A DNA stretch of 43,607 bases from Acidobacteriota bacterium (GTDB lineage: Bacteria > Acidobacteriota > Vicinamibacteria > Vicinamibacterales > JACQTH01). A program made the translations under genes and the position numbers. The DNA lies in contig JACOUA010000102.1 of assembly GCA_016178075.1 (NCBI GenBank), positions 1 through 43,607 on the forward strand, in the 5' to 3' direction. The notes beneath the pieces were generated by a model. It made no database searches. It was not told the DNA's origin and saw only the letters and a program-made list of their open reading frames with translations. Below are positions 25,015 to 35,775 of this stretch, piece after piece (the first letter of the stretch is position 1; every line of letters begins with the position of its first letter).

Positions 25015-25611
25015 ATGGTGATGGACGAGGGCTTCCTCACAACAGATGAGGTGCTGGAGTACCTCCAGGTCAACCTGAGGACTATCTATCGTCTCATCAA
25101 GGCTGGAAAGATTCCAGCCGTCCGGGTGGGGCGCCAGTGGCGGTTCCGCAAGCGCGACATCGACGCCTGGCTCGAACGACACCGCGGTCCGAGGCCGGGT
25201 CCCATGGCTGCCCAGCCGGACAAGGCCCCCCGCAGAACACGCCCCCGCATCCTCGTCGTCGATGACGAAGCGAGCATTCGTGAGGTTTTGTCAAAAACTC
25301 TGGCCCTGGCCGAATACGACGTCGATGTCGCCAACGATGGGCAATCGGCTCTCGAACGGCTCCGGGCGACCGAATACGATCTGCTCATTACCGACCTGAA
25401 GATGCCCGGCGTGGACGGCCTGACGGTCATTCGCGAGGTTCGACGCTCCAACCCCGGCATGCCGATCATCATCGTCACCGGCTACTCCACCGAAGCCTCG
25501 GCTATCGAGGCCATTAACCTGGGGGTTAATGGCTACCTGACCAAACCATTCCGGGTCCCCCGCATCCTCGCCGCGGCCGCCAAAGCCCTGGGCGAGCATG
25601 TCGGCGTGTAA
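25015..25611 (+). CDS. Regulator fusing an excisionase-type HTH to a response-regulator receiver domain
   Basis: 198 residues. The N-terminal 57 are a MerR-like/HTH_17 DNA-binding domain: FLTTDEVLEYLQVNLRTIYR, then LIKAGKIPAVRVGRQWRFRK and DIDAWLERH. A short basic linker leads to a CheY-type receiver (about 77-195) with acidic pair Asp83/Asp84, phospho-acceptor Asp127 (LLITDLKMPG), Thr in IIVTGYS and Lys in YLTKPF, all intact. The output domain comes first, the reverse of ordinary response regulators. The ATG at 25015 has AAAGGA 5 nt upstream; an ATG two codons later is possible. No kinase is adjacent. It likely controls the pilus operon downstream, but that is inferred from position. Confidence 0.88.
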   Translation: MVMDEGFLTTDEVLEYLQVNLRTIYRLIKAGKIPAVRVGRQWRFRKRDIDAWLERHRGPRPGPMAAQPDKAPRRTRPRILVVDDEASIREVLSKTLALAEYDVDVANDGQSALERLRATEYDLLITDLKMPGVDGLTVIREVRRSNPGMPIIIVTGYSTEASAIEAINLGVNGYLTKPFRVPRILAAAAKALGEHVGV

Positions 25612-25667
25612 AGTCCTATAACTCCTATTAAAGTCCACATCTGTCCTCTAAAGTCCTATCTATGTCC
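25610..25667 (+). repeat. 20-bp-period repeats beginning AAAGTCC (candidate operator)
   Basis: AAAGTCC occurs at 25610, 25630 and 25650, exactly 20 bp apart, and each copy is followed by a related CCTAT/CTCCT half. Two helical turns per period place the sites on one face of DNA. The first copy overlaps the stop codon of the HTH-receiver gene, and the array precedes the second HTH gene. Confidence 0.6.
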
Positions 25668-25693
25668 CACCGATAGGTTCTTTTGACGGACAG

Positions 25694-26017
25694 ATGATGC
25701 CATTTGACAGCCGAACAACGGAGCTTGGAGAGACGCCGTTTCTGACGCTGGGAGAGGTCATCCGGTATCTCCGCGTGAACCCCCGCACCGTCTATCGGCT
25801 GATTCGCTCCGGTGAACTCCCAGCCAACCGAATCGGGCGTCAGTGGCGAATCCGTCGCAGCGACCTCGACTGGTGGCTAGAAAAGCAGCGTGTAGGGTCA
25901 CCTGCGGTTGTTTCGCCGGATGACAGTCGGGATCGGGCTCATCGGGGGTCGAACGAGCAAAGTCAGGAAGTTGCGGCCAGCGTCGAGAAATCCTGTGCAG
26001 GCACGGCTCCTGCCTAG
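25694..26017 (+). CDS. Small excisionase-type HTH DNA-binding protein
   Basis: 107 residues. The segment FLTLGEVIRYLRVNPRTVYR, LIRSGELPANRIGRQWRIRR, DLDWWLEK is nearly the same as the HTH of the upstream receiver fusion, so the two are paralogues. The C-terminal 50 residues are hydrophilic and probably disordered, and there is no receiver. GGA lies just before the double ATG. It lies between the AAAGTCC repeats and the pilin gene, so it may compete with or modulate the receiver fusion at shared sites. The Xis-like fold does not imply phage excision: no integrase is adjacent. Confidence 0.8.
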   Translation: MMPFDSRTTELGETPFLTLGEVIRYLRVNPRTVYRLIRSGELPANRIGRQWRIRRSDLDWWLEKQRVGSPAVVSPDDSRDRAHRGSNEQSQEVAASVEKSCAGTAPA

Positions 26018-26068
26018 AACGATCGGAAACACCAGCAATCTTTGCAAGAGATGATAGAGGAGAGGATC

Positions 26069-26590
26069 ATGGAGACTCGGAACCGCATCGTGAGGGGAGT
26101 CGCGGCGGCGTTGGGGGTGGCAGGGGCGCTGGTGTTGTCGACAGGACGGACCGATGCGGGCAGCGCGACCGCGAACCTCAGCGTCAGCGCAACGGTGTCG
26201 GTGAACTGCACGATCTCGACGGCGGCGTTGGCATTCGGCAGCTACGATCCAGTCGTGACGCACGCGGCCTCTCCGCTGGACGGTACCGGCACGGTCACGA
26301 TCGCGTGCACCAAGGGCAGCACCGAGACCATCGGGTTGGGCCTGGGGGCGAACGCGACGGGCAGCCAGCGGCGGCTGAATGACGGCGGCACGAATTACCT
26401 GAACTACGAGCTGTATCAGGACAGCGGCCACGCCACGGTATGGGGGAATTCTGGTGCGGGCTTGCTGTCTCCGGCGGCGGCCCCGTCGAAAGCCGCCCGC
26501 AACTTCAGCGTCTACGGGCGCGTGGCGTCGAACCAGGACGTGCCGGCCGGCAGCTACACCGACACGGTGGTCGCCACGGTAAACTTCTAG
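26069..26590 (+). CDS. SCPU-domain (spore coat protein U / Csu-type) pilin subunit
   Basis: 173 residues from the ATG at 26069, with GAGGAGAGG directly upstream; the longer frame from 26042 is rejected on that basis. A signal peptide ends near GRTDAGS. The mature subunit has an N-terminal donor-like strand (ATANLSVSATVSVNCTIS), Cys pair (VNCT, IACTKG), FGSYDP, LNYELYQDSGHATVWGN and the conserved end VYGRVASNQDVPAGSYTDTVVATVNF. This order is typical of SCPU subunits of archaic chaperone-usher pili. It is probably the major subunit, being first in the operon, 1 bp before the chaperone. Confidence 0.88.
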   Translation: METRNRIVRGVAAALGVAGALVLSTGRTDAGSATANLSVSATVSVNCTISTAALAFGSYDPVVTHAASPLDGTGTVTIACTKGSTETIGLGLGANATGSQRRLNDGGTNYLNYELYQDSGHATVWGNSGAGLLSPAAAPSKAARNFSVYGRVASNQDVPAGSYTDTVVATVNF

Positions 26591-26591
26591 G

Positions 26592-27371
26592 ATGCACGAT
26601 TTCCAACGGGCGCTCGGCGCCGTTGCACGGGTTCTGATCGGCCTGGCGATCCTTTGCCAGGCCGACGCTGTTTATGGCAGCAGTTTCACGGTAAGCCCGA
26701 CGATCATCGAGCTGACGAGCCGGGCCCGGACGGCACTGTTGACCATCCGAAACGAAAGCGGCGAGACGCTTCGGTTCCAGCTCACGGTGTTCGTCTGGAG
26801 TCAGCGGCCCGACGGCGAGATGGAGCTCACGCCTACGGAGGACATCGTGTTCTTCCCCACACTGTTCGCGGTGGAGCCGAAGCAGGACCGGCGGGTCAGG
26901 GTCGGGCTCGGGACTGCGACATTGTTCGGCCCGAGCGAAAAGTCCTATCGAATTTTCGTCGAGGAGCTTCCCTCGGCACAAGCGGCGCCCCAGGCTGCCG
27001 GGTCCGAAATCAAAGTGCTCACGCGGATGGGGTTGCCGATTTTCTTGAGGCCCGTCTCCCCGAAATCCTCCGCCAGCCTGTCGGATCTCGGGCTGAGGGA
27101 CGGGCGAGCGGAGTTCGACCTCCGGAACACCGGGAACATCCATCTGATCCCTCGCGAGGCGAGAATCAGCGGCTTCGGCGAGCGTGGGGATCGGCTGTTC
27201 GTCTCTGATCTCCAAAGCTGGTACGTCCTGGCGGGGGGCGCGCGGCATTACGCGGTCGACTTGACCGGCGGCCAGTGTCAGCAGGTGCGCCGCCTCGAGG
27301 TCGAGTTCGGGTTCGAGTCGGCCACGCTCAAAGATCGACTGGAAACGCCCGGCGGGGTGTGTCGTCCCTAA
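26592..27371 (+). CDS. Periplasmic pilus chaperone (PapD-like, archaic type)
   Basis: 259 residues with a signal peptide (about 1-30). The PapD N-domain contains SFTVSPTIIELTSRARTALL, TIRNESGETLRFQLTVFVW and the FFPTLFAVEPKQDRRVRV edge strands. The C-domain includes EFDLRNTGNIHLIPREARI and ends GGVCRP, with two cysteines (GGQC and GVC) that could form a disulfide. Such chaperones donate a strand to pilin subunits and deliver them to the usher. It lies 1 bp after the pilin and 58 bp before the usher start. Confidence 0.85.
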   Translation: MHDFQRALGAVARVLIGLAILCQADAVYGSSFTVSPTIIELTSRARTALLTIRNESGETLRFQLTVFVWSQRPDGEMELTPTEDIVFFPTLFAVEPKQDRRVRVGLGTATLFGPSEKSYRIFVEELPSAQAAPQAAGSEIKVLTRMGLPIFLRPVSPKSSASLSDLGLRDGRAEFDLRNTGNIHLIPREARISGFGERGDRLFVSDLQSWYVLAGGARHYAVDLTGGQCQQVRRLEVEFGFESATLKDRLETPGGVCRP

Positions 27372-27429
27372 GGGTCCTAAGTCGTGCATTCGTCCATGCG
27401 CCATTCCGACCATGTGTGGCTCAGTCAGG

Positions 27430-29754
27430 ATGAAACGGCTCGCGCTTTCGATTGCGGGACAGGCAGTCCTTCTCGGATTGTTGTGGACTCCGCTGTCCGC
27501 CCAGCCTCCTGCCACCGCTGATCAGATTCAACGGGCCTTTTTCGAGGTCCTTGTCAACGGCACCAATCTGGGCGACATGCTCGTGCTCCTGGGGCAGGCC
27601 GACGTGTGGGTGCCGGTCGAGGTGCTGGAGCGCGCCGGACTGAAGCAGGCGACGGGCACGAGGCGCGACGTGAACGGGCAGGTGTTTGTCTCGCTCAAGT
27701 CGCTCGCGCCCGATCTGACGTATGAGATCGATGAGACCGCGCTGGTGGTCAAGATCGCCGCGACGTCGCAGCTTTTCGGCGTCAACGTCATCACCGTGCA
27801 AAGCGGCCGGCCCGCCGACATCGAGTATGGCGGCAGGCCGGCGGTGTTCCTCAACTATGGCCTGAACTACCGCCCGTCGAGCGCCTCGGATGCCGCGGTC
27901 GAAACCGGGGCGAACCTCGGTCGGGCGTTTTTTTCCACGACAGCCAGCCTCATTAGCCGGGGGCACTTCGTCAGGGGTCTGAGCCAGCTGATCATGGACG
28001 ATCGCGGGCGCATGCGCCGCTTTACCGTCGGCGACCGTTTCGTTTCGACCGGCGTGCTCGGTGGCAGCGCGCTCGTCGGCGGCGTCACGCTGTCGCGTGA
28101 TTTCGGTCTGGATCCGTACTTCGTCCGGTATCCGACTCTGGATTTCTCCGGCGCTGTCACCACGCCTTCGACGGTCGACGTTTACGTGAATGACCGGCTC
28201 GTCAGCCGCGCGCAGATTGCGCCGGGCGAGTTCGAGCTGCGCCGAATCCCCGTGCCGAACGGGAGCGGCGACACCCGGCTGGTGATTCGCGACGCGTTCG
28301 GGCGCACGCGCGAGGTGTCGGCGCCCTACTACCTGACCACGTCGCTCTTGTCCCAGGGCGTCCACGACTACACCTATTCCGCGGGGTGGGCGAGACAGCA
28401 GAGCGGGATCACGAGCTGGTCTTACGGCGATCCGGTCTTCCTCGGGATGCATCGCGTCGGCGTCACCACGGCCCTCAGCCTGGGATTCCGCGGCGAGGCA
28501 GGCCGTGATCTGTGGAACGCGGGTCCCATCGTCAATGCCCGTCTGGGGCGTCTCGGGGAAACGGAGCTGGTGGTTGCCCGCAGTCAGGCGGCTGGCACGA
28601 GCGGCTCGGCACTCTCCGTCGGATACCGCTACCAGGGCCACCTGTTCAGCGCCGGGTCGGTGGCTCGGTACAAGACGCCCTTCTACGCAACCGTGTCACA
28701 GGCTCCCCGTGATCCGAAAACGCGTGTCGAGATGAACTCGTTCTTCGGCGTCCTGATCGGTCCGCTCCTGTCGGTCACCGCGCAGCACGACATCGTCGAG
28801 AACTACCCGCGGTTGATCGTCGAACGAAAGCGAGTTCGGACGACGGCCACGATCTCGTCGCGACTGTCGAGCCGCTTCAATCTGTTCGTCTCGCTGGGCC
28901 AGCTCCAACTCGACAGCCTGAGATCGCGTGAGGTGGCGGTCAGTCTGAGCACGACGCTTGGGAGCCGCCGAATCGCGACCGTCACCGCGGAGGATGGCGC
29001 AACGGGCTCGCGGACCTCGTTCGAGATCCAGCAATCGACGCCGGTCGGCAACGGCCTCGGCTATCGCTTCCACGCCGAGACCGGGGCGATGGCACAGACC
29101 GGCGGAAAAGTCACGTCCAACACGCCGTACGGGCGTTACGAAGCCGAGTATCAGAACGTGCGGTCCGCACAAGCGACGACCCTGTCCGTGGCCGGCGGGC
29201 TGGTCGCGATCGACCGCCGGTTCTTCGTCACGCGGCCGGTCGACGACAGCTTTGCAGTCGTGAAGGTTCCCGGCGTTCGAGGCGTACGCACGTACGCCAG
29301 TAACCAGGAGATCGGGCGTACGAACCGGAGTGGCTACCTGCTGGTGCCGAATCTGTTGCCGTACTACGGCAACGTGCTGAGCATCTCCGATCAGGACATT
29401 CCCTTTGACTATTCGCTCGACAAGGTCATCCGTATTGTCGCGCCCCCCTATCGGGGCGGATCCTTGGTGACCTTTGGCGCCACCAAGCGCCGGGCGGTCA
29501 GCGGGACAGTCGCGATTGAGGCTCGCGGCGAGACGATCATCCCGGCATACGGGCAACTGTCGATGGTCGTCGATCAGGCGAGCATCGAATCTCCCATTGG
29601 GCACTACGGGGAGTTCTACCTGGACGGCGTCCCTGCCGGCAGCTACCCCGCCCGCATCGCGTATCGGGGCGAGACCTGCGAATTCACGCTTCACGTGCCG
29701 ACGTCAACCGACCCCGTGGTTCGCGTCGGATCGGTGCGCTGTCTGGTACGATAG
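27430..29754 (+). CDS. Outer-membrane usher of a chaperone-usher pilus
   Basis: 774 residues from the ATG at 27430; an ATG at 27412 is possible, but the signal peptide MKRLALSIAGQAVLLGLLWT begins here. Features are an N-terminal chaperone-binding domain (AFFEVLVNGTNLGDMLVLL), then a 24-strand-type barrel with a plug/middle domain (STVDVYVNDRLVSRAQIAPG, FELRRIPVPNGSGDTRLVIR). The C-terminal Ig-like domains carry a Cys pair (GETCEF, VRCLV). The length fits archaic/Csu-type ushers. It secretes and polymerises the SCPU subunits through the outer membrane. The next gene follows after 10 bp. Confidence 0.9.
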   Translation: MKRLALSIAGQAVLLGLLWTPLSAQPPATADQIQRAFFEVLVNGTNLGDMLVLLGQADVWVPVEVLERAGLKQATGTRRDVNGQVFVSLKSLAPDLTYEIDETALVVKIAATSQLFGVNVITVQSGRPADIEYGGRPAVFLNYGLNYRPSSASDAAVETGANLGRAFFSTTASLISRGHFVRGLSQLIMDDRGRMRRFTVGDRFVSTGVLGGSALVGGVTLSRDFGLDPYFVRYPTLDFSGAVTTPSTVDVYVNDRLVSRAQIAPGEFELRRIPVPNGSGDTRLVIRDAFGRTREVSAPYYLTTSLLSQGVHDYTYSAGWARQQSGITSWSYGDPVFLGMHRVGVTTALSLGFRGEAGRDLWNAGPIVNARLGRLGETELVVARSQAAGTSGSALSVGYRYQGHLFSAGSVARYKTPFYATVSQAPRDPKTRVEMNSFFGVLIGPLLSVTAQHDIVENYPRLIVERKRVRTTATISSRLSSRFNLFVSLGQLQLDSLRSREVAVSLSTTLGSRRIATVTAEDGATGSRTSFEIQQSTPVGNGLGYRFHAETGAMAQTGGKVTSNTPYGRYEAEYQNVRSAQATTLSVAGGLVAIDRRFFVTRPVDDSFAVVKVPGVRGVRTYASNQEIGRTNRSGYLLVPNLLPYYGNVLSISDQDIPFDYSLDKVIRIVAPPYRGGSLVTFGATKRRAVSGTVAIEARGETIIPAYGQLSMVVDQASIESPIGHYGEFYLDGVPAGSYPARIAYRGETCEFTLHVPTSTDPVVRVGSVRCLVR

Positions 29755-29764
29755 CTGGAATCCG

Positions 29765-30205
29765 ATGAAGGTTCTGATCGGCGCGCTCGTGCTTCTTTGC
29801 GGAATGGCCGCCAGCCACGTCGAAGCCGCCTGCACGGTTTCGACCGGCGGCATCGGTTTCGGGAGTTACGACGTCTTTTCCGGCTCCCCGGTCGATTCGA
29901 CGGGCATCATCAGTTTCAGTTGCGACAAGAAGTCGGACATCACCATCACCCTCAACACGGGTGGCAGCGGCACGTTCTCGCCACGGCGCATGAGCGGCCC
30001 CGATAGCCTCGACTACAACCTTTACCTCGACGCCGCCCGCTCGACCATTTGGGGCGACGGCACGTCCGGAACCGGCACGTATTCCCAAACCAACGTGCCA
30101 AAGAACACGACTCTCACCGTGACGGTCTACGGCCGGGTTCCCAACGGCCAGGATGTCAGTGCCGGATCCTACGGCGATTCCGTGACGGTGACGATTCTGT
30201 TCTGA
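29765..30205 (+). CDS. SCPU-domain pilus subunit, possible tip or adaptor
   Basis: 146 residues with a clean signal peptide (MKVLIGALVLLCGMAASHVEA). The mature protein begins directly with ACTVSTGGIGFGSYDVFSG and has a second Cys (SFSCDKKSD), LDYNLYLDAARSTIWGD and the end VYGRVPNGQDVSAGSYGDSVTVTILF. It lacks the N-terminal donor strand before the first Cys that is visible in the pilin at 26069. A subunit without a free donor strand fits a chain-terminating position at the tip, but this is inference. It closes the operon, and a palindromic repeat array follows its stop. Confidence 0.85.
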   Translation: MKVLIGALVLLCGMAASHVEAACTVSTGGIGFGSYDVFSGSPVDSTGIISFSCDKKSDITITLNTGGSGTFSPRRMSGPDSLDYNLYLDAARSTIWGDGTSGTGTYSQTNVPKNTTLTVTVYGRVPNGQDVSAGSYGDSVTVTILF

Positions 30206-30213
30206 GATGTTTC

Positions 30214-30289
30214 GAGTCAGAGGTCGAAAGTCAGAAGTCGAAACGCGCGTTCCGGACTTCAGACTCCGACTTGTGACTTCTGACTTCTG
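30214..30289. repeat. Palindromic heptamer array (AAGTCAG / ACTTCTG)
   Basis: The left arm has GAGTCAG, AGGTCGA, AAGTCAG, AAGTCGA. The right arm has ACTTCAG, ACTCCG, ACTTGTG, ACTTCTG, ACTTCTG. It sits exactly between two convergent genes and could serve as a two-way terminator. Confidence 0.88.
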
Positions 30290-30291
30290 TT

Positions 30292-30633
30292 TCAGAATTC
30301 AATCGTGACGGTGATGGAGCCCGTTTCCGCACTAAGGGGCTTGGCTGCGGGGGCAAGCGAGATTCGATTCGGTCCGGGAAGGACCCGTTGGACCGTCGCC
30401 GCGGGCGCGCCGCTCACGCCAACGCTGACGAGGTCCGCTGCACCTTTCCGACACTCGACCGTGAGGTCGACAGATAGGGCCGAACTGGTCGCCGGAGAGC
30501 TGACCGAACAGCTTCGGACCACGGTCACGCTGACCTGCATCGTCGCCGAACTCGAGTTCGCTGACGTCGAAAAAGTCGTGGCGAGGATGGCTAGCAGCAA
30601 ACAGACGCCAACCCGGCGGGCGCGGTCGAGCAT
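30292..30633 (-). CDS. Mini SCPU-like secreted protein
   Basis: 113 residues with a signal peptide (CLLLAILATTFSTSANS). The mature part has a donor-like strand (SATMQVSVTVVRSCSVSS), the Cys pair (RSCS, VECRKGA) and a final strand SITVTIEF that mirrors the ends of the two pilus subunits. It lacks the middle of the SCPU domain: neither the NYxLYxD segment nor the QDVxAGSYxD segment is present. It could be a minor subunit, a polymerisation control, or a decayed paralogue. It is convergent with the pilus operon. I see no SD before the ATG. Confidence 0.6.
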   Translation of the reverse strand: MLDRARRVGVCLLLAILATTFSTSANSSSATMQVSVTVVRSCSVSSPATSSALSVDLTVECRKGAADLVSVGVSGAPAATVQRVLPGPNRISLAPAAKPLSAETGSITVTIEF

Positions 30634-30781
30634 TCTGTTGACAAGTCTAGAGGGACGGCAGAGAGCTCAACAATGTCTCGAGCGACAAGTTCACGTGCGC
30701 ATCTGACTGACAGAAGCGACCTTAGTGGTGACCCGAGGCATTGAAGGCGCATCCATGAGGCACGCTAGGTGAACTTTCCCG

Positions 30782-30802
30782 CAGTGTTACGATTGAACAC
30801 TG
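30782..30802. promoter_or_regulatory. Palindromic operator-like site CAGTGTT/AACACTG
   Basis: CAGTGTT, 7-bp spacer, AACACTG form a perfect two-fold symmetric site 90 bp before the ABC-F start in the 258-bp gap. The spacing fits a dimeric HTH repressor site; no cognate regulator is indicated. Confidence 0.4.
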
Positions 30803-30840
30803 GCGACGCGAACAAGATCCGGAGCGTAAGCGACGGCACC

Positions 30841-30882
30841 CGCGTGGGGGTGGGGGCTCGCCAGAGCGAGCAGCCCCACGCG
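30841..30882 (+). repeat. GTGGGG/CCCCAC hairpin element, copy 3
   Basis: Outer stem CGCGTGGGG/CCCCACGCG and an inner stem GCTCGC/GCGAGC with loop CAGA. It ends 9 nt before the ABC-F ATG, which has no SD. It pairs like copies 1 and 2 but has a larger loop. Confidence 0.7.
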
Positions 30883-30891
30883 TGTCAATAA

Positions 30892-32883
<1,992 letters not shown>

Positions 32884-33066
32884 TCACCGTTGCATTTCGG
32901 AGCGTCGGGACGAGTGTCGAAACGCGCCCCGCTTGTCGGATCCCCCCAAAGCCCCTCAGATTTGCTTGTTTTTTCGCACAACCGATTGCGCGACGGCCCG
33001 GCACGAGGCTTGATTACACTATTGCAATCAGTGCCCGTGCCGAAACCATCCAAGAGATTCGCCCCC

Positions 33067-34356
33067 GTGCGCCAGTCACCCCGCTCCCATCGCTCGAGCA
33101 AGGGAACTGTCCCCGTGCCCCTGGCGGCCGCCAATCACGCCACCGCCCGGTCGCGGCGTGTGGCCGCGCCCGCGAGTGAGGTGAGGGTCGCCAGACTCGC
33201 CGATGCGAAGAAGGCGGCCGCGCCGGTCGCGGTCGTTGACGAGACGTTCTACCGGCAGCTGGTGGCCAGCATGCGGAATGGCGTGCTGGCGATCACCCGC
33301 AAGGGGACGATTGCCGTCATCAACGACGTCGCCTATCGGGTCTTCGGCCTCCCGAATCGTCCCGATGACGTGGGCAAGCCGTTCGCCGAAGTGCTGCGCC
33401 ACCACCCCGAGGTCCTCCGACTGCTGGGCGGCGCGTTCGACCTCAGTCATCTTCCCAACCGCGCGGAGCTTCGGCTGCGCTCGTTGGGAAAAGTCATCGG
33501 CTACACGCTCTGTCACGTCAAGGACGATGCGGGGGCCATCGGCGGGGCGGTCCTGTTTTTCAAGGATCTCACCCACGTCGAGCAGCTCGAGGAGCGGGAG
33601 CGGTTGCGCGATCGCCTCGCGGCGCTCGGCGAGATGGCCGCCGGGATCGCGCACGAGCTGAAGAACCCGCTGGCCGGGCTCGAAGTCATGGCGGGCCTGC
33701 TCCGGCGCCAGCTTCAGGATTCACCCGACGCGCTTTCCATCCTGAACGACATTGTCAGCGAAGCGCGGCTGGCCAATGCGATTGTCCACGACATGCTCGA
33801 GTTCGTACGGCCCCTGCGTCTTCAGGTCGAGAAAGTCGTCATCACGAACCTCCTTCGCGACGCCATCACGATGGCGGAGAGCAAGGTGTCCCCCGGCGAG
33901 ACGCGCGTCATCGCGCAGCTCGCGCCCGATCTGCCGAAGATCTCGGCCGATCCCCACCAGTTGAGCCAGCTCTTCACGAATCTCCTGGTGAACGCGTACG
34001 AGGCGCTGGGCGGGAAAGGGACGATCACGATCACTGGCTGGCGCGAAGACATCGAGACGATTGGCGAGACGACGCTCGACGTGCTCCAATCGCCGGCCGT
34101 TCGGATCGATATCGCCGACGACGGCGCGGGCATTCCGGGCGAGGTCCTGGATCGCATCTTCGATCCGTTCTTCACCAGCAAGCCGGAGGGATCCGGGCTG
34201 GGCCTGGCGATCGTGCGGAAGATCGTCGGGGCGCACGAGGGCTCGATCGACGTGGCGACGCGGCCGGGGGAAGGCACCTGCTTCCGCGTCATGTTGCCGG
34301 TCGCGCCGCTCTCGATGTCGAGAGAAACCTTTTCGAACTTTCACGGGAGAGTGTGA
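33067..34356 (+). CDS. Soluble PAS-domain sensor histidine kinase (NtrB-like)
   Basis: About 429 residues from a GTG at 33067. The start is uncertain: the frame is open back to 32890 with several GTG/TTG codons, but that region is low-complexity. A basic, probably disordered N-terminus leads to a PAS domain (about 58-170; YRQLVASMRNGVLAITRKGT). Then come a HisKA helix with phospho-acceptor His196 (AAGIAHELKNPLAGLEVM) and the HATPase domain with N box (LFTNLLVNAYEAL), G1 (DDGAGIPG), F (DPFFTSK) and G2 (GSGLGLAI). There is no membrane helix, so it senses a cytoplasmic signal. The NtrC-type regulator starts 3 bp after its stop, its likely partner. Confidence 0.88.
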   Translation: MRQSPRSHRSSKGTVPVPLAAANHATARSRRVAAPASEVRVARLADAKKAAAPVAVVDETFYRQLVASMRNGVLAITRKGTIAVINDVAYRVFGLPNRPDDVGKPFAEVLRHHPEVLRLLGGAFDLSHLPNRAELRLRSLGKVIGYTLCHVKDDAGAIGGAVLFFKDLTHVEQLEERERLRDRLAALGEMAAGIAHELKNPLAGLEVMAGLLRRQLQDSPDALSILNDIVSEARLANAIVHDMLEFVRPLRLQVEKVVITNLLRDAITMAESKVSPGETRVIAQLAPDLPKISADPHQLSQLFTNLLVNAYEALGGKGTITITGWREDIETIGETTLDVLQSPAVRIDIADDGAGIPGEVLDRIFDPFFTSKPEGSGLGLAIVRKIVGAHEGSIDVATRPGEGTCFRVMLPVAPLSMSRETFSNFHGRV

Positions 34357-34359
34357 GCT

Positions 34360-35763
<1,404 letters not shown>

Positions 35764-35775
35764 AATACATCCGCA

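Noticed and set aside
25694-26017. Phage excisionase and prophage remnant
   Set aside because: The fold matches Xis-like HTH_17 proteins, but no integrase, phage structural gene or attachment site is adjacent, and its paralogue is fused to a receiver.
32890-33066. N-terminal extension of the PAS kinase
   Set aside because: The frame stays open, but the residues are low-complexity and the sequence contains a promoter-like site, so it is more likely leader DNA.
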